A stretch of DNA of 64,000 nucleotides from contig WPIO01000208.1 of the NCBI GenBank assembly GCA_009760855.2, positions 22,501-86,500 of the forward strand, written 5' to 3'. A program made the translations under genes and the position numbers. The notes under the pieces are model-generated. The model did not search any database. It was not told where the DNA came from and saw only the letters and a program-made list of their open reading frames with translations. Source of the DNA: Cristatella mucedo (lineage: Eukaryota > Bryozoa > Phylactolaemata > Cristatellidae). Of this stretch, positions 41,744 to 56,508 are shown in pieces (the stretch's first letter is position 1; the number at the start of each line of letters is the position of its first letter).

Positions 41744-42243
41744 TAATAATAATGATAATAATGTACTTGATAAAGTGCCCTCAGAGAATTTAATCTCTTT
41801 CTAGGCGCTTTACATTTGCTGCAAAGGGAAATGCAATTAAATGGTAAGTAAAATCATGCTTGAAAAACAAACAAAGAATAACATGGTTAGGGATAACATG
41901 TACAGGGTCAGCATGCAAATATGGTTAGTGGAAGCATGCACAGTGTCAGCATGCATAAGCACGTGAAGGACGAATCACAGGCACCCACTAAATGCTGTCC
42001 TAAATAAGTGTGTTTTTAAGTTCCTTTTACATGTGGTCAGGTCAGGGGATGTTCTGACGCAGGTCGGGAGGGAGTTCCAGGCTTTGGGAGCATATGAACT
42101 AAATGCACGGTCTCCAAAGGATTTGATGTTTGTACGAGGTATTTCTAGACTTTTGGATTCCGAAAAGTGGGTGGTACGATGCTTGGCCTGATGGGGGAGT
42201 ATGTCGGAGAGATAGGCTGGAGCCATAGAATGAAGGGACCTAA
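41744..42243 (-). mobile_element. LINE-A 3' fragment
   Basis: Minus strand, with tail, 3' UTR and the C-terminal coding part. The homology stops abruptly at GGGACCTAAAAG, where an (ACAG)n/(GA)n tract begins. Confidence 0.88.
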
Positions 42244-42470
42244 AAGACAGACAGGCAGACAGACAGACAGACAGACATACAGACAGGCAGGCAGGCAGAC
42301 GGACAGAGAATAGAGAATATGTGAGAGAGAAAGAGAGAGAGCAAGAGAGAGCGAGTGAGAGAGAGAAGACAGAGAGTGACGGAAAGAGCAATGGAGAGGG
42401 AATATAGAGAATGAGAGAAAGAGAGAGAGAGAGGGAAGATGCAAAGTGAGGAGAGATGGAGATAGCAAAC

Positions 42471-42521
<51 letters not shown>

Positions 42522-42749
42522 TAAGAAGAAGGAGAGAAGAGAAGACGAGTGAGAGAAGACGAGAGAAAGAGAGAGTGAGAGATGGAGAAGGATGGGGAGA
42601 ACGAGAGAAGGAGATAGTGAATATAGGAGAGTAAGAGAAAGATGGTTAGAGAAAGAGAGCTGAGAGGGGGTGGGATGGAGAAGGATATGGAGAATGGAGA
42701 TGGAGAGTGAGTATGTGTGAGAAAGAGAAAGATGGTAAGAGGAAGAAAG

Positions 42750-42818
<69 letters not shown>
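42244..42818. repeat. (ACAG)n followed by GA-rich purine tract
   Basis: About 60 bases of ACAG/GCAG units, then about 500 bases almost entirely of A and G with two pure (GA)n cores (42475-42517 and 42752-42817). Confidence 0.95.
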
Positions 42819-42819
<1 letters not shown>

Positions 42820-44258
42820 ACCCGGTGGTTAGCCAGCAGTGGTACTGGCTTGCTAAAGGAGGTAGTGTGGAGACAGTGGCCGGCGGAGCATACAGACTGT
42901 GGCTATAGTGGTGCTATCGCGTCGCTCGGTGCCGGGGGGGGGGTGGGGAGAGAGAGCTTGGACCGATACTAAACCCACCACTAAGCGAGCTGTGCCTGTC
43001 TCCGGATGAGGATGTAAGGGGCGCTTGCAGTGGCTGCACTTGCACATTGATTGGGGAAAGTAGCTTGAGCGGATAGAATCACCGTCCAAATCATCTGCAA
43101 TTGTCCCTTGCCGACACGATGCTTTCCAACTTGAAGCCAGCCTGCTTAAACGCCGGCTCGACCGCAACGGTCTTGCCCGGTCAGCGTTCGGCGTGCACTC
43201 GACCCAGGACGATCCGAAGTCGGAGACCACAGAAATTTGGTGCGACCGGTTCAAGTTTCTGACTCTGAAGAGTTTTCAAGCATGACTAGAGCGGCACCCT
43301 GGGGTATTGTAGCGCTGGGGTAAGTAAGGTGCTCGAACTCCACCTTCGGCCTTCATCGCTTCACGAGCTCGATGCATTTCAACAGACAATTATTTATGGC
43401 TCGCTGCTGACGCCGGAGCTAGTGCCGTCGAAGCTCTTCTGCCACTACATAGACGAGGCTATTCACTGGAGCTGTGGCGTTGACGATGCGTCGTCTGAAC
43501 CTAAGTATAATTGCCCACGGCGTGGCCCACTGACGCCTTTTCGTGGCGGGGCCACTCGAAACGAGGCAGTGCAGTAGCTCGGCCTTGCTCTGGCCACTAG
43601 ACCGTCGACCACTTGCTCTCTGCTGTCTGTCGCTTAACGAACAGAGGAAGATTGCAGCTTTCGCGCTGCCCTACGGAAGCTCACTGCTCGAGAGGAGCAA
43701 CATTAAACGAACGCAATAACTTGAGGTACCGAGCCACCGTGCCAGCGGTCCACGCCCTCGAATCGGCAAAAAACAGCAAGTGAACGTTACTGCTCGCCTT
43801 TGGACTCTGTAACATTGTACGCCGTTGTCTGGCATCCCGAGACAGCCGTTAAGGTTTCGATTGGAGTTCGTGACCTGTCCCAATCTAGTAAAGGTCCGAC
43901 TACCTGGGGGGGGGGGGTATACCAGCGAAGCGCAGCACTCCTACTATTGAGACCAAGAACTGATCGTATCTGCTCTGCCGAAAAAGCTTTGAAGTCGGCC
44001 AGCTTCGATTGGAGACGAGCTAAGCTGCCGCACTAAACTACGAGTGTCTTCGTACAATTCCCTACGTCAACGTCACAGTGTCGAGGGAGAGCGATCGTAG
44101 GATGCCCGGCGACGGCAAGCGCTCCAATGTGGCCCTGTGTGTACTCTACATGATTCGCTTCAGCTTCCCTTGGCTGCCAACTGCCACGTTGCTAGTGAGC
44201 AGCTGCATGCGAACAAAGGCCGCAGGACAAAGCTGGCAGTTTATTGCGAATCTCAATA
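42819..44258. other. Unassigned stretch, partly GC-rich
   Basis: No gene is recognised. There are G runs at 42925-42935 and 43907-43917. At about 44259-44340 the third copy of block A of the inverted duplication begins. Confidence 0.4.
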
Positions 44259-44363
44259 AGCCACCGTTGCTCATTATTTCATCTTGTTAGAGGATACCCG
44301 AAAGCTGAGCATTCATCATTCTCAAGCAGTGTTTTCTTTTGCTCTCTTGCTCTCCATTCTCTC

Positions 44364-44428
<65 letters not shown>

Positions 44429-44430
<2 letters not shown>

Positions 44431-46265
44431 TCCTGGCTGCGCCTCAATGTCTGCATTTAAACAGGTCACTAGTGATGTAGTCCTAAAGCTCGTATCTCAA
44501 TCAAAGAAGACAACAAGTCCACTGGACCCTATTCCCACTGTCCTGCTCCTACGTTGCATTGATCTGCTGCTGCCATGCATAACCAACATCATTAATATGT
44601 CATTAGCCTCAGGTCAGGTCCCAGCACCTTTCAAAAAAGCTGTAGTCAGGCCACTTCTCAAGAAAGCTACACTAGACCAAGAGAACTTGAGCAACTACCG
44701 CCCAGTTTCCCTTCTACCATTCCTATCAAAGACACTCGAACGGGTCGTAGCCCACCAGCTGAACTCGTATATCGAAACCTCACAGCTTGCTAGTAAGTTC
44801 CAGTCTGGCTTTAGAGCTAATCACTCCACAGAGTCAGCATTGCTTCGGGTATTCAACGACCTACTTAGGAATGCAGACATGGGTAGAGTGTCTCTGCTTG
44901 TTTTGCTTGATCTTTCGGCAGCTTTTGATACCATCGATCACAAAGTTCTTCTAGAGCGCCTCTCATCTCGCCTGGGCATCACTGGCACTGCTCTGCAGTG
45001 GTTCAGGTCCTATCTCAGTGGGAGACTCCAGAGTATTGACGTGAATGGACAAATATCATCTGAAGTACCTCTGAAATATGGAGTACCTCAGGGCTCAGTG
45101 CTAGGTCCGGTTCTTTTCACGGTTTATACTCTGCCTCTTTCTGATGTGATTGCCAAGCACAATCTAGCCTTTCACTTCTATGCGGATGACACTCAGTTGT
45201 ACCTTTACTTTGATCCCTCCCAGCCTTCGAGCACCTCAAATTCTCTCAACTCACTTGCTGCATGCATTGATGACATCCGATCATGGATGGCAGCAAATTT
45301 TCTAAAACTAAACGATGATAAAACTAACTTACTAGTTATGGGCAAACCTAGTGTTATTCAGAAATTGGAAAGGCTGACTTTCAAAATTGGCTCTGCCAGC
45401 ATATCTCCAGTTGCATCAGCTCGAAATCTAGGTGTCATATTCCAAAGCAACCTCTCGTTAGACGACCACATCAGCTCCACAGTCAAATCAGCCTATTTTC
45501 AGCTTCATAACATTGCTAAAATTAGGGCTTGTTTAGATAAGGATACCACGTCCAAGTTGGTCCATGCATTCGTGACATCTCGTCTCGACTTCTGCAACTC
45601 ACTGCTTACTGGCCTACCAGCATGTGCGATCAGGCGATTGCAGCTGGTGCAAAACTCTGCAGCTAGGCTTGTCTGTCGTGAGCGTCGCAGTTGCCACATT
45701 TACTCCACTTCTCGCCGACCTGCACTGGTTACCAGTCAAGCAACGGATTGACTTCAAGGTTTTGTCGCTCACTTTTAGGTCCCTTCATTCTATGGCTCCA
45801 GCCTATCTGTCAGATATACTACCCCATCAGGCCAAGCATCGTACCACTCGCTTTTCGGAATCCAACAGTCTAGAAATACCTCGTACAAACCTTAAATCCT
45901 TTGGAGACCGTGCATTTAGCTCGTATGCTCCCACAGCCTGGAATTCCCCCCCCCACCTGCATCAGAACATCCCCTGACCTGACCACATTTAAAAGAAACT
46001 TAAAAACATACCTATTTAGGACAGCATTTAGTGGGTCCTTGTGATTCGTCCTTGATGTGCTTATGCGTGCTGACACTGTTCATGCTGCCACTAACCACAT
46101 TTGCATGCCGACCCAGTGCATGTAACCCCTAACCATGTTATTCATTTTGTTTGTTTTTCAAGCATGATTTTACTTACTATTCTATTGCGTATCACTTTGC
46201 AGCAAATGTAAAGCGCCTAGAAAGAGATTAAGTTCTCTGAGGGTGATTTATCAAGTGCAATATTA
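44429..46265 (+). mobile_element. LINE-A copy with long open RT frame
   Basis: It is 5'-truncated exactly at the end of a (CT)n run (44359-44428), inside the linker before the RT. From there the frame is open to 45751, covering the whole RT with NYRPVSLLPFLSKTLE, LLDLSAAFDTIDHK, GVPQGSVLGPVLF and YADDTQLYL. One extra T near 45700 shifts the frame, and the C-terminal part continues in frame 45624-45977. The 3' UTR and tail end at 46265, where a new (CT)n tract starts. Confidence 0.92.
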
Positions 46266-46983
<718 letters not shown>

Positions 46984-47246
46984 AGTCGGTCGCTACAAAC
47001 TATCAATATGTAAGGCAGTATCGAGAGTTGGAGCCATTGATTAACCTCGGTATTGCTTGACCTCGGCGAAGAGAGCCGTCTTCAGCCAGAGCCATAAGTT
47101 AGCATACAGGCTGACAGCATGAGAATAAAACGTCTACTTCAGGATTCCAACCAAACCAGACGATCACCCACTTGCGGCACGTGCCAATTCTTCATTTGTC
47201 CACCTGAAGTCTTTGTGCCAGTCGTAGGGGGGGGGGCCTTTTTGTC

Positions 47247-47627
47247 GATGATAAAACTAACTTACAAGTTATGGGCAAACCCAGTGTGATCCAGAGATTG
47301 GAAAGGCTGACTCTAAAAATTGGCTCTGCCAGCATATCTCCAGTTGAATCAGCTCGAAATCTACGTGTCATATTCCAAAGCGACCTCTCGTTAGACGACC
47401 ATATCAGCTCCACAGTCAAATCCGCCTATTTTCAGCTTCATAACATTGTTAAATTCGGGCTTGTTTAGATAAAGATACCACGTTCAAGTTGGTCCATGCA
47501 TTCGTGACATCCCGTCTCGACTTCTGCAACACACTGCTTACTGGCCTACCAGCATGTGCGATCAGGCGATTGCAGCTGGTGCAAAACTCTGCAGCTAGGC
47601 TTGTCTGTCGTGAGCGTCGCAGTTGCC
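47247..47627 (+). mobile_element. LINE-A internal fragment
   Basis: It encodes part of the post-palm region (IGSASISPVESARNL, LSLDDHISSTVKSAYFQL), one frameshift, then the SRLDFCN...RRLQLVQNSAARLVCRERR part. Both ends are abrupt. Confidence 0.88.
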
Positions 47628-48747
47628 CATCTCATGGTATCGACATTTCTATGACCTCAGCCACAGATTATCACATAATCACAAGTAAAAGTTATCAGCC
47701 TTGATCTGGCCGGTTTAGCTGTCGCAGCCGTTTTATACAGCTTTATTCAGAATATCTGACAAGGACATGAAACTAAGAGAGCCCTCTAGGATAAGCTATA
47801 GAGCAGCTGGAGGCTGCAACTCACCTCTGCTTGTTTTGCTCGATCTTTCGGCAGCTTTTCGTACTAAGCATTACTAAGTCCTTCCTGAGCGCATCTCATC
47901 TCGCCTGGGCAGCACTGGCACTTACTTAGCTTAGTTCATATCTCAGTGGGAGGCTCCAGAGTATTTATACGAATGAAGACAGATCATCCGAGGAACCTCT
48001 GAAGGATGTTATACCTCAGGGGTCTGTGCTTCAAAAAATACAGCTTTCATCCATCTCTCACTCACCATAGCCACATTGAGCCATCCTTAAATTTCTTCGA
48101 GCACTCTTGTGGGGACGCGAGGCCTCCTTCTAACTTCAGACCGAACAGTGACCATCTTGGCATCGTTGCCAAGAGCGTATCAATTCGCTCTCTGCCAATC
48201 GATGTAGCAGTCGAAATACTTACGACTGTAACTAACCCGTGGTGCTGTTATTTAGACCAGCAGCATATGACACATCTGTGCCCAACTTCTGCCTACCCCA
48301 ATCGACAAGCTCGAACTCAGACGACGTTCAGTAACCCCTGGCTGTCAGAAGCAGCTGGACACCGAAGAGTTAGCACACTGCTGAGATCACTGCGACATCA
48401 ATATTTCGCGATACGATTAGCGAAGGTGAAGTTTAATGACAGGTGAGAGAGAATGTAGCATTCAATTTCGAGGTAACTAGTACTAGCATAGGCAAGTGTT
48501 GATAATGAGACTACCTGTCTACTGCACAGTGCTCTCTGAGATTTTTTCGGAGGTTCAAGCTTACTAACAATCGATCAATGAAAGCACGTCCACACCAGCA
48601 ATACTGGCATTTGTCGTCAAGGAATTACACCTGAGAGAACTAATGATGATCTAATGGCACGGTGGCAGTAGACTGTTCTGCATGACGAATCGGTGGCTGC
48701 ATTACCCTTGGTACTACATAGGATTGGCACTTACCTAGAGAGCGATA

Positions 48748-48877
<130 letters not shown>

Positions 48878-49810
48878 AGAAGCCCCAGTTACTCTCAGTT
48901 GGCACAGAATCTTGCTGTTCTGCTAGATATCTCATTGGCTGAAAGATTCGTGATAAGCAAAAATGGGTAGCTAGTCCGGCGTGTGCTTACATACAAAAAG
49001 CGCAAGTCCAGAATGGGCATTTTCGGACAACTACTGCGTAGAGGATGCAGTCCTCTTGGCTTCAAAAATCTGTGCTCCTGACTGAAACCGGCTTCCCAGG
49101 CAGTCTGTGTTCTCATCAATTCATCTTGTTTGAAGGATAGGAAAAAGCCGAGCCAGTCCCATCATTCGTCAAGCAGTATTTTTTTTTGCGCTCTTTTTCT
49201 CTCCTCGTGAGTTTGCTATGCTAATGACAGAGTATTCAGCTCGTACCTCTCGCCGAAACGCTGTGGGCATGCCTGGGTAAAACATGGCTTGCCGCAGGCA
49301 ACTCAGCCAGCTCGAGTAGTGTAGAGACAGGCGACACTAATAATTGGCAGGCCAGGTGGCCCTGGAGGCTGTGGATGGGGCTGGGGGGGGGGGTTGGTAA
49401 CTCACAAGTGAGTCAATAGACTGGGTGTGACCGGGAATTCCCCATCGTAATTGATAAAACCTGTTCAGGCCTTTTGCATAGGGAGCTAGTGATTTTGAAG
49501 CCACGCATATAATCACGAGATGCTACGAGATGCTACGAAGAGAATGCATAAGAATCTTCACTGATAGTAAAACGCTCTGACGATTAGATGCTCAGGGATG
49601 AGTAGTGCGAATGCAGATGACTCTTAGGTAATCAGGTATGCAGCTGATCTAGGTCTCCTTCCCAGGGCAAGCCAGGAGGCTGCCCTGGGAAGGATAGCCA
49701 AAACTTGGACTGCCAAACCTTAGAAAGTGGTTGCTGGTGGCTCGTTGGTGGGAAGAAAGCTTTCAGCTGTTTGTTTTGGCTGGAAGCTTTCAGCTGTTTG
49801 TTTTGTTGTC

Positions 49811-52075
<2,265 letters not shown>

Positions 52076-52984
52076 AAAGCCCAGTGGCCTTGTTTTAGGG
52101 CACTCCAAGAGAGTGAAGTGGAGCTATCGGCAAGCATGTTCGAATTAGTTGCAAGTCGTCACATCCCTGGTACGACGAAGTGAGTATCGCAAGCAGCTAC
52201 ACTCGGTGTCGCACAGGCCTGGGGCGAATCTATGTAGTGTGTACCTGGGGCTTCTGCTGTTATAATTAGGGAAGGGCCTCGGTACTAATGTACATGCCTC
52301 ACCTGTGGCCAATAGTTAAGCCATTGAACCAGGCCATGGGCAGGCCACTAATGAATGTTATACTTAGCTCCGTCTGCTGCGATTGATGGCGCTTTCATAT
52401 ATGTGGAGATATATATTAAGAGTAATAATGGAAAGTCTAGTTTAAGACGCACGTTCACCTGATGTGTCTCCATGAGACTCCCACAAGAACAGCTGCCGCC
52501 TAAGCACTGTCAAACAACATCGAGCACGGCTGTGTCTGCCCGACTCTCAGCTTAGCTTCACTTTAACCACGTCGCCACCTACCCCTTCACCTTCAACACT
52601 CCGTCCGGCTTGCTGCGAGCATCGCCCTGCGACCTTCTTCTTCTACCCACACAGCTGCTGCGAGACATACCTCAATCTCAATCGTTTTTATTTTTGCTCT
52701 TTCGGAGTGTGTGCATGTGTGTGCATGCCTGCATGCGTCTGCTTGTGTATGTGTGCATGCGTTTGTGTTCGCGCGTGTGTGTCTGTGTGTGTCTGTGTGT
52801 GTCTGTGTGTGTTGTGTCGTAGCTCGCGAAAGCTGAGGTTGGCAGCAGGAGTGCGGCTCCTTCTATCGATGGTATTTCAAAGATTTTTCTCTAGAGGGGG
52901 TTGCCTTGCCACTGTCCTTAACTGACTGCAAGCAGGCATGACCTCGGCAATCGTAGTCTTCGTAGTTTGAGTCACGTCTCGGCT
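52076..52984. other. Unassigned stretch with a degenerate GT run
   Basis: No gene is seen. A GT-rich run with GCATGC and TCTG interruptions lies at 52706-52812. Confidence 0.4.
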
Positions 52985-53445
52985 GCCCGGGGAGGGTGAT
53001 GGTAGAAGAGAGGGCGATGGTAGAAGGGAGGGTGAGGGAGAAGGGAGGGCGATGGTAGAAGGGAAGGCGATGGTAGAAGGGAGGGTGAGGGAGAAGGGAG
53101 GGCGATGGTAGAAGGGAGGGCGATGGTAGAAGGGAGGGTGAGGGAGAAGGGAGGGCGATGGTAGAAGGGAGGGCGATGGTAGAAGGAAGGGCGATGGTAG
53201 AAGGGAGGGCGAGGGGGAAGTGAGGGCGATGGTAGAAGGGAAGGCGATGGTAGACGGGAGGGTGAGGGAGAAGGGAGGGCGATGGTAGAAGGGAGGGTGA
53301 TGGTAGAAGGGAGGGTGATGGTAGAAGGGAGGGCGATGGTAGAAGGAAGGGCGATGGTAGAAGGGAGGGCGAGGGGGAAGTGAGGGCGATGGTAGAAGGG
53401 AGGGCGATGGTAGAGGGGAGGGCGAGGGGAAGGGAGGGCGAGGGC
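52985..53445. repeat. 18-bp minisatellite
   Basis: About 25 units like GGCGATGGTAGAAGGGAG, alternating with GGTGAGGGAGAAGGGAG variants in a higher-order pattern. Related in reverse complement to the 17-bp array at 33818-33985. Confidence 0.92.
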
Positions 53446-53449
53446 TGCC

Positions 53450-53790
53450 TGATGAGAGCTCTGCTGCTGCCTGTAGCTTCTTCTTTCAGTCGGCTCTTCT
53501 TGTTGCAGTCCCAGTCCCGTTTTTACGTGTCTTTTCATTACTTGGCCTGGCTTCCCGTTGTGCCCACCTGACCTTCAGCACCGGCTATTAGCTTGCACGT
53601 CCATGACCTCCTCCGATGCTGTGACTGCTCCTTGCAAGGAGCCAGATGGGAACTCTCACGCCAGTCTGGGTAAATCCTGGGATCAAGGCAGGTACAGCTG
53701 AAGAACATCCACATCGGTCCAGGTATTGTAGCTGCGCCAAACCACTTTGACGATACTTCTTGATGTGAACTGACAAAGATCATCCGAGGA
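53450..53790 (+). repeat. Shared block of the VNTR-LINE composite repeat, copy 2
   Basis: Reverse-complement match of 33440-33810. It runs from the minisatellite edge (CTGCCTGATGAGAGC) to the start of LINE-A sequence near 53765. Confidence 0.75.
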
Positions 53791-55045
53791 TCCAATGAAG
53801 TATGGGGTGCCTCGGAGCTCTCTCTGTGCTTGGTCTGCTTCGGCTTCGGCTCTGCTTTGCACGGTTTAAACTCTTCTTCTTGCCGATGTGATTGTCGAGT
53901 GCAACAGAGGTTTTTACTTCTATGCAGATGACACTCAGCTGTACCTTTGCTTTGATGCCTCCCAGCCCTCGAGCAAGTCGAATTCTCTCAACTTCCTTGC
54001 TGCATGTATTGATTGATGAGATTCCCACATGGATATCAGCAAACTCAAACTTGTCTAAATTGAATTTTGATGAGACCAACTTGTTAGCTAACGGAAAAGC
54101 AAGCTTGATACAGAAATTATAAAATCTAATGCTCAAAATTGGCTCTGCCAGCGTATCTTCCGTTGAAACTGCGAGAAATCTAGGCGAACTGTTCCAAAGT
54201 GACCTTTCATCAAACCACTCCATCAGCTTCACAGTCAAATCTGCCTACTTTTAGCTACATAAAGTTTCTAAAATTTAGGCTTGCTTAGACAGGGATACCA
54301 CACCTAAATTGGTCCATGATTTGTGACATCCCGTTTCGACTTTGTAACTTACTGCTTGCTGGTCTACCGGCCTGTGTACTCAGACACTTACAGCTGCAGC
54401 AAAACTCTGCAGCTAAACACGTCTCTCCTGAGCGTCACAGTTGCCACATCATACCACTTCTCGCCGACCTGCACTGGATCCCAGTCAATCGATGCATCGA
54501 CTTTAAGATTCTATCACTCACTTTTAGGTCTCTCCATTCTTTGGCTCCCGCCTACCTATCTGATCTACCCCCTTCACCAGGGTATGCATCGTACCGCCCG
54601 CTTTTTTGAATATAATCATTTAGCTTTACCTCATACGATCCTCAAATTCTTTGAAGACCGTGCCTTTAGTTCGTATGCTCCCAAAGCCTGGAACTCACTT
54701 CCGACGTGCGTCACTACACCCCTCGACTTGTCGACATTAGAAAAGAAACTAACAATTCCTCTATTTATCAGAATATTTAGTAGATCAATGTGACTCGTAC
54801 TTTCCATAATATGGGTGGTGACACTGTGCATGCTGCCATTAATCGTATTAGCGAGATTGTCCTGAGCATTTCCCCCCTAACCATGTCGTGCTCCTTGTCA
54901 TTGAGCATGCTACCACTAACCATTCGATCGTGATTTCTTTGCAGCAAATGCAAAGTACCTATACATAGATTGAGTTATATGGGGGCGGGGCTATATACAA
55001 TGTATAATAGTAATAATAGTAATTAATAATAATAATAATACAATT
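53765..55045 (+). mobile_element. LINE-A degenerate copy, part of the composite repeat
   Basis: It starts at the RT motif region (AAGTATGGGGTGCCTCGG), keeps TATGCAGATGACACTCAGCT (the YADDTQ codons), continues through the C-terminal region and 3' UTR, and ends in an (AAT)n-like tail. It has many stops and frameshifts. Confidence 0.85.
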
Positions 55046-55991
55046 ATTCCTCAGTGGTACGGTCAGCCGATGACGTCATCAGAAAAGCCCAGCCTCTGCA
55101 AGACCAAAACTTCCGGCTTGTAGAGGCCGGAGCAGATCCAATTCATTGGCACGTGGAGTTATCTACAAGCTTGTCTGCAGCACCCAAGGAATGCGATACA
55201 AAGTATGACTCAAAACAAATATATCGCTTAAGCGATTGAATTTTTCTCCCAAGGAGCCCAGACCCTTGTGTTGGCCAGAGGTTTTAGTCCCCCCCCCCAC
55301 AGAGTCGACTTTACCACACGTCGGGCAGAATGTCTCTCGGCAGGTTTCAACACAGCTACAGTGTGGAAAGGAGCCTTAAAAACCATAGTCGTCGAATTAT
55401 GTGGGCTGACAGTAGGGCCAATTCCGTCCAACCGTTGCGACCGGTAGCCAGGCTGCTACTTCAAAGCTGGTCTCTAGTTCTCTGCTTGGGCTCCCACGAG
55501 ACTCCCACGTGACTAGCCGATATCGGTACTGCTTCAGGCTTCAACTGCCTGCCGTGGTCCTGCTCCAATGGACATTTCAGCTGAGCTGCTGAATCTGGTC
55601 TTTTTTATAGCATAGCTCGTGCCTCCAGCATGAGAGCATTGGACCTTTTGTTTACGACTCAGCACTTACTGGCTCATGGTGGCTTGAGGTGCCTGGGGGC
55701 GGGGCCGGATGGTGGCTGCATCGCTGATGCTCTGGGTGAGCCGAGCAAAAACAGTGTCAACATCACCCTTTTGTCTCATTGGGGGAGAGGATTGCCGAAG
55801 GATGGCAGCCTTACTCCTCAGCTGCTCCCTGGGTGTTGTTGGCCCCTCAAAGCTCATATCTCAGGGAATCCCTACGAGCTGGAAATCCCCAGTCTGCATT
55901 CATATGGACCTACATATGTGCCGCCCGAGTGTCTCGCTACTGCTGCTACTGCTGCTGCTGCCGGGTGAACAGCTGCCTAATCTTAGTCAGA
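55046..55991. other. Upstream region of ten-cysteine paralogue 2
   Basis: No separate gene is recognised. It includes a C run at 55288-55297. An open frame reaches back from the paralogue 2 start to 55779 but lacks protein-like character, so it is probably 5' untranslated. Confidence 0.4.
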
Positions 55992-56457
55992 ATGCTTCGG
56001 TTTCTGGTGGTGGCTTCTTGCATGGCTTCTGCTGCTGCCAATGCGGTGGCCAAGCCCAACTGTACTGACGAGGAGGACTACTGCAGCAGCGAGCAGGCGT
56101 GGTCTCGGTGCCAGAGCTCCGGCGGCGGCACGCTCGCTAGGATCAGCCCGTGGTGCTACTGCAGCAACGACATGGCTCGCTACTGCCGCGATGCCTGCGA
56201 GACAGAGGACGACTATGACTGCCGAAGTCTGTGCCCAGGTCAGTTGCCCCTGGGTAGCCGCGAAGTGGCCGTGCGACATAGTTTAAATGACTTTAAGCGA
56301 CTGCCTGCTGTCCTCCTCCTTGTCCTCTCTCTCCGTCTGTCTGTCCGTCTGTCTGTCTGTATGTCTGTCTGTCTGTCTGTATGTCTGTCTCTCCGTCTGT
56401 CTGTCTGTCTGTCTGTCTGTCTGCCTGTCTGTATGTATGTCTGTCTGTCTGTCTGTA

Positions 56458-56508
<51 letters not shown>

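Noticed and set aside
52985-53445. Regular short repeats resembling a CRISPR array
   Set aside because: The units are directly adjacent with no unique spacers, and the context is an animal genome, so this is a minisatellite.
55779-55991. Upstream extension of the ten-cysteine paralogue 2 to an earlier ATG
   Set aside because: It would bury the signal peptide in the middle of the protein, and the extra residues look like untranslated sequence.
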